A stretch of DNA of 64,000 nt from Epiperipatus broadwayi (Eukaryota; Onychophora; Udeonychophora; Euonychophora; Peripatidae), in assembly GCA_028023455.1 (NCBI GenBank), contig JAQFVV010006293.1, positions 3,705,059 through 3,769,058 of the forward strand, given 5' to 3'. Both the position numbers and the translations under genes were made by a program. Under the pieces are notes generated by a model that had not been told where the DNA came from, ran no database searches, and was given only the letters and a program-made list of their open reading frames with translations. Shown in pieces: positions 45,650 to 57,317 of the stretch. Positions within the stretch are counted from its first letter, which is position 1. The number at the start of each line of letters is the position of its first letter.

Positions 45650-48600
45650 GTAATTTTTTTTTTCTCCTGGGTTTGGATGCCCATCTGTGGGGCATTTCGA
45701 AATTCCCACACCCTGCAATACCCTGTAGAGCATTTGATATATATGTGTAGTGTTTTTTTCTCTGTTTCAAATAATAATGAATAATATGTAAATTTTTTTT
45801 TTTTTCAGGAATTGTACACCCAATTGCTGTAAAGGTTTCTCTTGAATTTATACATCCAATAATATAATTGTAATCAGTGTCATATGTATATAAAAATGTA
45901 GTATACATATATGTAAAAGAAGATTGTAATTACCAGCACATTTTTTTTTAAAAAAGCAAGACAATTCTTACAAAATATGTATTTCTTATAGATGAGAATT
46001 GAGTGACCCAGCTTTTACTTGTACATTCTGTGGGACCTTGTCGGCTGGCGCCCTCATATAAATTTGCCGACAGGTGTCAGTTTAAAACACAGAATCAGAA
46101 GGTGAATTCGAACCTGGATTGAATGGATGGTAGTAGAGAATTGATTTTAATTATGAACAAATTTTCGTATAGCAATAACCAAATGTAATAAAAGATAATG
46201 ATTATGTAATAACAACAAAACTTCGAGACTATTCTAGGTGCAGAAGAACAGCCAAGATAAAATCCAAGTAATATGGTAAATTTTTTTTTTTTTCAAAGAT
46301 TTTTTTTTGTTTCCTTATTATAAATAGTTAGCTATAATCATATTAGTGAACCGCATGTATTTTATATATATATATATAACATAGGCGACAGTTCAGGATA
46401 GCAGGCAGATAAAATAAACTGGGGGAGCAATGGAAAAGAGTAGGGCAGAAGATAGTTGAAGATGGGGAAAATAAGTTAAGAAACTTTAGTGCGAAAGAAT
46501 AGGGCACTATCATAGTGATTTTTTTTTTGAGTTTTGTTGTTGTTCTTATAGATAATATATTAAATAATGTTTTGAAAGTAAATTGTTTTGTTCTTCAGTC
46601 ATGAATAGATTCGAAGTAAAAGCATTTTTTTAAATTCATTTTTTTTGTTTGTCAGTGTAAGTGGGAAGGAATCAAACAGTCGACCTTAGTTCAAGGTCGA
46701 GTTTCACCTTTTTAAGCACTACGTGATATTTGAATATCACACCACACACCGGGCAGCCATTTTAACATTCTACCCACAATCTTGTTCAAAGAATTTAGTG
46801 TGTATAAGTAGCTATTACCCTAAGCTTCGAGCACGTATATTTATGAGCAAAGGCAGAAGCCCCTCTCAAGCGCCAATCTTATCCATTAATAAGAATTATA
46901 CATCTCAAAAGCGCAAACAAAAGTTCCAATGGATACTCTTTGGGTATTTTATCCTAACTAGCTCAATCTCGAGGGTCTGGGAAAACAATGTTTATCGGGA
47001 GAACAAAGCTATAGATGATCTCATTAAGAGACACCTTATATCTCTAAATATAATTTCTATTTAAATCCAATCCTATTACAATAGCCGATCAGTCAACAGA
47101 AACCCAGAATGTAAGTAATATATATAAGTGGTAATTAATTCTAAGATTTATTAGCATGCGCACACATATATTAATATCTTAAACATATAATTCATTTATT
47201 CCATTACATATACATATATAATTCATACACATATTAACGAAAGCGTGTGATTACACATCAGAGTTGCATTTTTTTTTTAACATTTTAATAAATTATTAAT
47301 TTACTTTATTTAAATTGAAATAACACATGTTTCTTTAGCCATTATTAAATGTTCATTTAAGGCAGATTAAGAAAAGATCAAAGTTCCCTCTTAAGAGTGA
47401 ATGTTCACGTGGCTGAGGCTAATAATCTGTAAGCTTACAGCATAGAGAATATGTTGATTTTAATGAAAGTCACTGGTCTGAACGATGGTGATAAGCTCTG
47501 AAATATTCTGACCAAAACAATCCCTATTAGAACTTAAGTAGATGAGTTTGGTTTGATTGTGAGAGGATCTGATTGTTAGAGTTCCATGGCCATTACGCTT
47601 GGTTGACTAAACGGCAAATCCATAAATAAAATTCAGGCGGGTTCCACAATAGCTGTCCATTGAGCGGTCTGACGAACCTAGATGATTATTTTTACCCCCG
47701 CATGTATACGGAGTACATTATGAATAAAATTCTTAATTAATACTTCGGTTGATCAGTTTATACGTCTTTCTCTGCTTTTCTATATCACTTCACTGCTTTT
47801 TCTAATTTTTAAAATCACTACTAACATCACTGAGAACAAAAATAGTTCTATTCATTAGTGCTCTTTAACTTCACTTTTCCTTTCTATTCTTACACCGAAG
47901 GTCCGATCTCAAGAATGCTTTTTTCTTTCATTGTTTTAAAAATACTTTTGACCAGTTCTAAGAATTCCGGTGGACAATCATTAACTGGAACTGCCCGTGG
48001 CACAACTTTCCATTCTAATTTCCAGCCTTATATGTTTAATAGGTTTTGATTAAGAAACACGTGTTATCACTGGCATTTAAATCTATCTTATGATATTAAT
48101 AAACAAAATATTTATTTAAAACAAATAAATAAAAAATATAACGCAACTCTACATATAATCGCTTCTCTCCATTCTCACATACAAATTTGTTAATAATTCT
48201 CACACATCATAATACCACGTACAACAACTATATATATACATTCATACCCTTAATTTATTGACGTACTTCACTCATACTCTTTTGTAACAGGGTTCAAATG
48301 ACTTTTGTAAATTTTTACCGCTTTGACTTATTTACTTCGCAACAACACTGGCAATTAAACCCGTATTCGAACCCAGCTACTGTTACACCTTCTACCATTG
48401 TCCATGTGTCATCATGCTCCTTTTTTTATGTAAAACATATATTATAGGAGCGTATATACGTAATTAAAAATATTAGGTAATTTTGTATTTTTTTTAAAAT
48501 TGTATATTTTTATTTTAATACGTTATAATTTTCTTTTTCATAAAACAAAATGTAAATTCAAGATAACTATCTAAAATAATTAAAGGGGTGGGGAGTTTGT

Positions 48601-48887
48601 CTCATGATTTTAAATCAGGAAATTGTAAATTAAAATTAAAAAAAGTAAAAACTAAAACAAAGCTAATGCATTTTAGTTAGATATTAATATTGTTTTATTC
48701 AAATCCATTTCCAAGCAGGAAATTGATTTGAATTGATTTTAGACAGTTATCTTAAAACTGAATCTTTACTAACAATAGAGTAAAGATTCTCCTAAAATAG
48801 AGATCCATTAGAGGCAGGAAATCTATTTTAGAATAAATATTCTCTAAGGGGCCAAAAACTGATATAAATAAAGCAAAAAATCTATTA
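45650..48887. other. Interval between the 577-bp repeats, left part
   Basis: Less uniformly AT-rich than elsewhere. A 113-codon + frame (46723-47064) and a 63-codon + frame (47858-48049) match nothing I recognise. A B-box-like GGTGAATTCGAACC at about 46101 and the complement-type GTATTCGAACCC at about 48362 suggest decayed tRNA-derived pieces, without matching A boxes. GTAACAG (48284) and CTGTTAC (48379) form a short inverted pair. Confidence 0.35.
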
Positions 48888-49810
48888 TGTTAGAGTTGTG
48901 TCAGTCATTGCTAGGTGACTTCACGTCCGTTTGAAATTTGGGAGAACCAAATTGCCATCTGCCATCTTCAACCGAACCTTGCCGCAATGTAGCCCCAAAG
49001 AATGCCGCCTGCCACAGCAGATTTGCCAGTGCTTCCAAAGAATCCTGAGGTAACCAGCCAAAAGACTATATAACCGCCTTATCCACTTTTAACTATGTAA
49101 TTTAATTTGTAAGCTAATAATTTTGTTATATTTAATGTTTTCTTAAAGCTTTGTTAACCATTTATATCAATTCTTTGCTGCCTAATTATTATTTCATCCA
49201 ACTCACACTTATTATTATTTTTATTAGTTAGTGCGGTTATGATTTAAGTTTATGAATATTTTTATATTTTCTTCCTTTATTTATAAATGCCACTAAAAAC
49301 TTAATCTTATGAATTTCTATTAAAAAGGGAAGGCAAGGGGTGGGGAATTAAAATGAGTTCTTATTAATTATTTTAAATACTTTGTAAGTTTGGGTTATAT
49401 TTTAAATGAATATTTTTTTTATCTGTTTTGTCGTAAATTTATACGAAATGTATAGATATTTTGCAATCCGGGGTGGCTATTGGTGTCCGTTAGTTTTATA
49501 AAATTTCTTATTGATCATCATCGCCGCAAAGACTGGCGACTTAAAATTATTTTGTAATTTGCATACTTGAGTTTTTTTTAATACTATATTAAAATATTGA
49601 TTCAGGCATGGGGGAGCACTGCAAGCTTCATTAATATTAGTTAATTTATAATCAATGACATTATATTACGTAGGTCAGTATATTTGCATGTTATTACATA
49701 TTTGTTAAACCATTTAAGGCTTTTCTTTAAGAGTTAAATTTATCGATTTTATATTATTATGATAGCATTGCTAGCATATATCTAATTATTTATAAGCCGC
49801 ATACGGCTTT

Positions 49811-49850
49811 GATCTGATTCGCCTGTACCTCACTCCAGGGAATCACGATC
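49811..49850. repeat. Hairpin 1 with conserved loop
   Basis: Arms GATCTGATTC and GAATCACGATC (one bulged C) enclose GCCTGTACCTCACTCCAGG. Within that loop CCTG/CAGG can pair, leaving TACCTCACTC. Confidence 0.75.
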
Positions 49851-49894
49851 ATTTCACTAGTCATTTTCTCCTCCAAGTATATATATTATATACT

Positions 49895-49933
49895 GCTTTG
49901 AATCGCCTGTACCTCACTCCAGGGATTCAAAGC
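49895..49933. repeat. Hairpin 2 with the identical loop
   Basis: Arms GCTTTGAATC and GATTCAAAGC (perfect 10 bp) enclose the same 19-base loop as hairpin 1. The stems differ from hairpin 1 yet remain complementary. Confidence 0.8.
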
Positions 49934-50462
49934 TTTGTCATTTGTATCCTCATCATAAAGAAGTCTACATTTACTTCTAGATCGTCCAGGTTAGAGTAGA
50001 TGAAGCAATGTATAGTTTGCCATGGTCTGGCCTATAGTATCTTCCTACCAACCTTCTTCTTCCTGTACCATCTCAGCAGAAAGCTGGCATGTACCATCGT
50101 TATATAAAATTGGAGAATGACCTTATCCTGGCCAAATGTGCCATTTCCTCTCGATGATATTATGCTAGCACCGCCATTCCTTACAGTTAGTTTCCAGCCT
50201 GTTAAGCAAAGTAAATTGTAATAATATGCGATAGTGAAACATTCTGTTTTCTCTCTATTTGTTGGTGTTTAAACCCAACTTCTCGCGAAGTTGCCCTCCC
50301 TCTTTACTGAAATAAACTTTTCCCGCAAATATTGAGTTTTCGCTATATCCCATCATTAAATGTTGAAAATATAGAAGAAATAATGTTTTATGTTGCCGAT
50401 CAAAAATGTATCCGCATTGTAATTATTATAAATGAAATATCTAAATAAAAACAATAAACTTA

Positions 50463-51039
50463 TGTATTAAAATCTTTTAATTAGCGAAACTCGATTATAT
50501 CTTTATAAATGTATTTCTATGTATAAAATGGCCACCAAACCACTCTGACAAATCCTTCTCTTGTAACCGCCACACTAACTTAACATTTGTCAATATCAGT
50601 ATAATCTTAATAATATTCTTTAATGTGTATAATCAAAACAGTTTTATAAGCATAGAGTCAATTATATATATATCTAAACTCATCATCAATTATGTTCAAA
50701 TAAACATTTATATTTTAAACTTAATCCAGTTGTTTGAATCTCATTATTGATATTTATATTTATGTATACTCGTAACTTAATATCTTGGGTTCACTCAATC
50801 TCTCATCATCATCACCAGTTGAGTCTCATGTAAAATGTTGTAGCACCAGGCCGGGATGTAATGAATTTATGTGGTATCACCGTAGGTGTTGTTCATAATG
50901 TTATAGATTTGGGGAATGGGCAAATAGGTTAGAATTCATGATTGCTCCTGACCTGTGTATCTCGCGCATGATTGGATTCGGGGTACTTTTGACTAGATTC
51001 TAAATCTTGTTGGATGGACATACATTTTCGACCGGTACA
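50463..51039 (+). repeat. 577-bp dispersed repeat, copy 2
   Basis: Near-identical to 45075-45649 across its whole length. It ends at GACCGGTACA, ten bases before the next element. Confidence 0.85.
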
Positions 51040-51049
51040 ATATATATAT

Positions 51050-51077
51050 TGTAACGATATATAAATATGTCGTTACA
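51050..51077. repeat. 28-bp palindromic motif, copy 1
   Basis: TGTAACGA...TCGTTACA arms around TATATAAATATG; identical to 59872-59899. Confidence 0.9.
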
Positions 51078-51472
51078 TTAATTTAAAATAAAATCTTAAA
51101 GTTCGCAAATAAAAATAAAATCTATTAAAAAAAAAAACAACTAAACGCTAAAATTAAAATGTTTGTTAAACGTATATATTCGCACAGATTCAAAACTTTA
51201 AAAATATTTTTTTTAAAAAAACAAATAAATAAGTATTTGAACGTACTTTTTTTATAAAAAAAGTACAAGACTTAAAGATAAAATATTTTTGTAAATGGAA
51301 ATGATTGTTTATTAATTATCCAAAAGCTGTGTAATTAAAAGGTCAGATGAAAAGTTAGATAAGAGAATAAAGAGAAATTAGCTTGACCAGTGGAAGTACC
51401 AAGCCTCAGCCCGGACCCGAATGAAAAAAAATGGAACAGTGATGTTTTTGTTCATGGAATCCATAGGAGGAC

Positions 51473-51480
51473 TATAAAAA
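51473..51480 (+). promoter_or_regulatory. TATA box of LTR-like element C
   Basis: TATAAAAA aligned with TATAAAAG at 8059-8066 in element B. Confidence 0.4.
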
Positions 51481-53062
51481 GAAAAATATTGAGTTCCAGT
51501 TAAGTTTTTCCGGTTTGTTTTTGAGGGTTGGTGATAGGGTGTACATATCACACTCTCTCTCTATTTTAAAAAATGAACTGATTGTGATACCAAAATGAAC
51601 CAGCTAATGCTACCTCCGGAACATCTGACCGGGTTTTCAAATAAAGACTCCGTGGAAATTTACATCAAGAGCAGTGATTTCTTCTACTGTAAGCTATTGA
51701 CATGAACTCTAAAATTTAAAAATAATTAAGAACTTTCGTTCAAGCTTATGAACTTCTATCTGACTTTTAAGTTTAAAATCAATTGAAAATGTTTAAATTT
51801 ATATGTTTTGTGTTGATAAACATCATTTCCATTTTATTATTTTTTTATTTGTATTAATACTTATCGTATAAATTATTTAAATGCATGAAATTTAAAGTTG
51901 GGTATAGACGTTGCATAAATTCGTTAGCGGTTAATTATGTTGCTGTTTCATAATCGATTGGAATATATAAGTCATCATGTGACTGTGGTGTCTTATGATG
52001 AACACCATTGGGTTTTTTTGTATACCCTATGCAATTGACATTATCGATGACTTTGTATTTTGATCGGTTATGTTTATTTTGGAATGTTTTTTTAACCATG
52101 GATCTGTGCAGCCGATCTATACTCAACATTTTAAAACAAATTTTATAAAATTCATCTGTGTGAACATAATAAATGTTAAATTTAAGTTGGGCGTGAATGG
52201 CTGTATAGATTTGTAAAGTTATATATAGTTTAAGGGGGGTAATCTTAGATTATTCATTTCGTTGTTGAATTGGCTCAATGGATTGGATATATTTTTGTAA
52301 TTAGTAGATGTAGTATGAGATCCGCTTCGGGCAGGATTGCATATATACACCACACACTTTCTGTTTGCCTATGGATGGGTTTGTAAGATGGCAAAGGACC
52401 GCAATCCATTCCTATGGAGTTTTATGTTTATCGTTCTACTCGCCAACAGATGCAGCATTCCTGTTGGTGGAGAGACAATGTCTTCTCTAACTCTACTTAC
52501 TGTTCAGACATACATTTCTGACAGTATAGTATTTTGTATTGTCGTATTTTCATGCTACATTGAATACATAAATGTATCAGATGGATTGACGCCAGTTTGA
52601 CTGCGAACTTTTTGGCCTAAGGTTAAATAAGGGATAGAATATTTTCTTTTCAAATGCAGATCTATGTAGTCTACTCATACTCGACTATCTAAATAAAATA
52701 TTAAACTCATTGAAATCTATTTAAATGTAAATTTAAAGATTAATATAAAAATCTAAAATGTTAAACTTATTCCTCAAATTAGAATGATTTTATATGTGTG
52801 TAAATAAATATTTTTATGTGTTAATTTCTGGCAGTGGCTTTTATTTTTTTATATTTAAGATATAAAGTTATATTTTATAATCTCTGCTGTTCCACTGAGC
52901 TAGTGACTTGGGCTAACGATCTGAATATTTAAATAAAGTGGAATCTTATCAGCGCGTATCTGCCTACTTTATAAATTTTTCTAGGCTCAAATGCCTAGAT
53001 GGCGCCCTGGTAGTTGCAGATACGATTGACTGCTGTCTCCACCTTCATTTCCGATCGTTATA

Positions 53063-54379
53063 ATATATATATATGACCATATCTGCTTTGATATACAGAA
53101 ATGTATATATAATGTACAGTTGCTTTTAATATATACATATAATTATGTTACAATAATTAACAAATAAAAGAATAATGCAGCTATGAAAAGATTAGTGGTC
53201 TAATAAATTTAGAGATGGGGAAAGGACAAAGGGAGGAGAGTAAGAGAGATTGCACATTTATATATATGTGCTATATTGAAATTTAGGTGCATATATATAT
53301 GTTCACCTAAATATTTTTTTAAAAAAGTACAGTTTTCTCCATTGCTCTTTCAATCAAAATTGACAATGGTGATGAAATGTAAAAAAATATAATATCTACA
53401 TAATCTTAATTTCATACATTTCATATATACTGGCCCCAAAGGTAATGGTATTAGCAAGTATGCCAAGCCTAACAAACTGAAGTGCTTAATTTTTTAAATT
53501 CATATTTTCTGAATGATGATCATCAAGTAGATTGTATAACTACATAAATCTACTATTAGGCAAGGATTGTATGTTCTAATGTTTACTGATTATTCAAGTT
53601 TGAAATATATGGCTTTGTAAAGGAAAAAATGGAGTAGATTATTAACAATAAAAATTATATCAAAGAAGCTTAAAGCATTTACCAACTAGCTCCAGTAAGT
53701 CTTCAGAAGTAATTTAAATAAGAAATATCCACCAAAGTTATTTTAAATATAAAGTTAATGAAAACGTTTTTTTTTATATTTTAGTTGCTATTTAAAACAA
53801 ATCTTTTCAAACCAGCAATTTAATTTTATATCTTAACGGAAATTTAAAAAAAACTTAAATTTAAGTAATTTCATCATTACCCAGTATTAAATGTATTAAC
53901 AATAATAAAAAATGAGAATGAATGAAAATTGTAACTAGGATGAATTTTAATTTCCCCATAATTACTAGTTCAGCTCCAGTTATTCAAAGCAATGTTTACT
54001 TATAAAATACTTTTAATTATTAACAAATGAGCTATTGTTTTTTTAAAAATTATTTAATTATAATAATTCTGATATCAGATTTTCAAAAAATAATCAATCT
54101 GTAATGTTTTTTTTTTTTTTTTAAAATAAATAGAAAAGCTATGATAATTTTTATTTGAAGCTATAGATATAAAGAATTATTAACATTTTTTTGAAATATT
54201 TCTCCTATGAAGAACCTTTATAAAATATTTGTTCATCATATAAGAATCTAAGTCAAAAATTAAGCCAAAAATTTCAGAGCAAAAAAATATATTAAAGGAT
54301 AAAACTACAAAATGTTATTTTTGTCAAAATAATTTCATAATGGCAGATATTTAAATTTAAAAATAACTGCTGATAAATA
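53063..54379. other. Unassigned intron sequence
   Basis: AT-rich, nothing recognised. Confidence 0.4.
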
Positions 54380-54390
54380 ATAGCAATTAG

Positions 54391-54487
54391 ATTTTTTTTT
54401 CATGTGTCAAAGCATCAGTCGGGAAGCGAACCCGCGACAACTGCTTGTAAGGTGGCTGTGCTGACCACTCGGCCACCAACGCTTGAC
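54391..54487 (-). mobile_element. tRNA-derived SINE, copy 3 with 11-bp TSD
   Basis: Flanked by ATAGCAATTAG (54380-54390, 54488-54498). Minus strand: GTTGGTGGCCGAGTGGTCAG (a tRNA D-arm/A-box match), GCGGGTTCGCTTCCCG (B box), GCTTTGACACATG and an A-run. It lacks the GCAAGCA expansion of copies 1 and 2, so it is closest to the tRNA-like ancestor. Confidence 0.85.
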
Positions 54488-54498
54488 ATAGCAATTAG

Positions 54499-56065
54499 CT
54501 TTGTGTAAAATAACTAGAGAAATATAGGAATTGAATAAAAGAATGGAAATGATATCTATATTACTATGGTGCAGAAACACATGCCAAGAACTAATTGAAA
54601 TGTGTGGAAATAAAATTATTTTACATGTGAACAAGATCTTAAAAGATACCAAGGCTTAGGTCTAATGAAATATGACAGTAAGGTCACTGATGTTTTTATT
54701 ATTCAAAAAGAATACATGAAAGCCTTATTAATATTTAAACCAGATAACTAGACAATTCAGATAGATACATAATATTATTTTTATGTTGCTCAATTTGATT
54801 ACATAATCAATATGAATTTGAATATTATCTTGAAAATAGTATTGCATGATAATAATCTTGAAATATGATTTTCTGAATTGTTAAAATAATCTTCAACTAA
54901 GATATTATATAGTAGTGATTAGCCTCCTCAGGCTACTAAATTATGACAGGTCCACTATCAGATTTCACAGGTTTGGATGATAAGCTTGTTTTGATAAAAT
55001 TTGATGATTTTACTAATTATATGTCATTGCTTCTGCTCAATTTGTGTCATACTACATCTCCATTCACATCAGAATCAGCTATAAATTTCCTGGTTGTAAA
55101 ACTTATGATAAATTATTTTGATAGATACTGAAGTGTTCAGATATATTTTTACCTTTGCAGTATTTGTTCAATTGCTGTTTTATGATGTTATTTTTTATAA
55201 TATCTGGCAGTTTTTATTAGTATTGATTTGTAATCAGTATTGCATTCGGTAGGTTTTGCTTTCACAGCTCTGGCCACTGCTCCCAAGTCTGTTCTTGGAA
55301 TATTAAAAATTTAGAAATTTTATGAACTGATGCTCCTCCTACCTGACATCAACAATTTGATATATTTTAAACTCATATAATTCGATATTAAACGGATGCC
55401 AACTTATTGTTAAATACATCTTATCATTTCTTAAAAGTCTACTTAACAGAAAATAGAGGGTATATAATTTTATCTTAGTGCTACATGATGCCAAAAATAC
55501 ATATCAGATGATATTATTAACTCATTTATTTAATGTAATTGGTGTGATATAATTAATCAGTCCTACTTATTAGAAATGCTTTGATGATAAGCATAAATGC
55601 AAATCCATGCTTTTATTATAGATATTATATCAGAAATGTGTCAGATTTCAAAAGCTTTTAATCTCAAAAATGCAACATCATGTTTTTTTAAATACAGAAA
55701 GTACACGTACACTGCCATGTAAGTATTAAATAGTTACACTTTTTCTCAAAGAAGATTATACTAAAAATGCTCTTTATATTAAATTTATTTTAAATAAGTA
55801 TACAATTAACATTATATCTGAAAAAAAAAACTTTTACATAGTGTTAATTTTAAAAATTTGAATCATATTTACTGATCATGCATTCCTACAGAAGATAGAT
55901 TTCTAATACTCTTTTAAAAATTAATATAAGTGCAAAGAACAAAATTTAAAATGAAAAGAAAAGCAACACAACAATGTTTTTCAAATACCAGAGAGAATAT
56001 CTTTAACAGATATAAAATATTTCATCAATCAATATATTAGGAGCTGATATATATTTCTTATACAT
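54499..56065. other. Unassigned intron sequence
   Basis: AT-rich. A 62-codon + frame (54943-55131) has no recognisable motif and no splice context tying it to a gene. Confidence 0.4.
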
Positions 56066-57310
56066 TATTAAAATTACCCAAAATTCAACCAGACTAGCCA
56101 AGAAAAAAAAATTAAAACACAACCAAAGGTTTCACTGCTGCAAGCAGACTTCTCAAATGTAAACAACTACAAAAACTACACCATATATAATATTAGACAT
56201 TACCCACAAACCCATTTATTTCCCATCCACCATTAATTTTAAAAGAACTCTTAAATAAGTTAATTGCTTCAGAATAATACATTTTCAACAATAAAGATTC
56301 TTTAATCCTTCTTTTGATTTCATTTCTCTCAAAGAAGACAGCCTTAGCTTCATCAAAATTAATAGTGTGGCCTGTATCTTTTTTCTGAACATGCAATGCA
56401 GAACTAAGATATTTATTTCTAACCTTACTTTTATGAACCTTTGTGCTTTCATTTAAACTCAAACTACTCTGACCTATGTAAACCTTCTTACAAAAACAAG
56501 AGATAAAATACACTACACCAGGAATAGTCCTATCAAAAATTTCCTTTGTATTATTTAATAAATTATGCAAAGTAATACCCCCTTTCCAAGCAATTCTCTT
56601 AATTCCAAACAAATTACTATTCTTACATACAATTTTTAAAAAGACAATTTAAATGGCAAAGAAATAAAATTATATTTTTCTTTATCCTTTACACCATTAT
56701 ATATATTACTATTAAATGAAATAAATACTTTTAACAAATTTATCAGAATAGCCAACACTCAAATATTCTTTACAGAATTGACCTTTCTAAAAAAAGTTAC
56801 CCCACTAGAATTATTTAATTTTTTATTCCTATAACAATAACTTTTTAAAGCAGCTATTTTATGAGATACAGACTGATAGCTATCAAGTTTAATTATAGAC
56901 CTTAATTCTTTATTTTTAACAAAATGACTGCATACTAAACAATTAGTCTTTACATTTCTTATCACCAAAAGATCTAAAAATTTTAACTTAACAACATCTA
57001 ACCCCTTTTTCTAACACATATCTTATAGAAGGATCAAAACAAACACATTTACAAATTCCTTCAATTTATCATTCTCAACTACAAACAAACAATCAACTAC
57101 ATATCTAACAAATAACTTCAAATATAAACAATTCTTTTTAATAATAATTTCCTCCTCCAAATAATTGATATAAACTGAGCAAACTAAAGGAGAAATAATA
57201 TAACCTATTATCCTCCACCCTTCCTTAATTTTATAAAAATTACCATTATAAACAAAATACATAGAATCCTCTAATAATAAAAGCAAATCTTTGATTACTT
57301 TAATTTTATT
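56066..57310 (-). mobile_element. Penelope-like element 3, copy A
   Basis: Minus strand: RT piece 'YFVYNGNFYKIKEGWRIIGY', then 'FVRYVVDCLFVV' in which the YVDD box has become YVVD. A linker is followed by the GIY-YIG part 'GVVYFISCFCKKVYIGQSSL' and 'DEAKAVFFERNEIKRRIKES' (56612-56193). Downstream is a hammerhead-like core (TTTGAGAAG, CTGC-hairpin-GCAG, TGAAAC) at 56159-56128. The loss of a catalytic Asp and several frameshifts make it inactive. It faces copy B head to head, 5' ends together. Confidence 0.88.
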
Positions 57311-57317
57311 TTTAAAG

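Larger units (their letters stand above)
48888..50355 (+). mobile_element. LTR-like region with TATA and poly(A) signal
   Basis: It begins TGTTAGAG and ends near CCCATCA. A CTATATAACC box lies near 49066 and GAAATAAACT near 50308, the spacing expected of a long LTR. G+C content is higher than nearby. Internal mobility genes are absent and no target duplication is clear, so this is a candidate only. Confidence 0.25.
51050..53062 (+). mobile_element. LTR-like element C (TGTAACGAT...ATCGTTATA)
   Basis: A 2.0-kb block between TA tracts with inverted ends, collinear with 7640-10253. A TATA box lies at 51473-51480 and ATAAATA before CTGGCAGT near 52803. An internal GTTGGGTATAGA / GTTGGGCGTGAA repeat occurs at about 51897 and 52187. 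The 87-codon frame (52337-52600) is not conserved in the relative. A solo LTR is the best guess. The first 28 bp form a complete palindrome also found alone at 59872. Confidence 0.45.
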
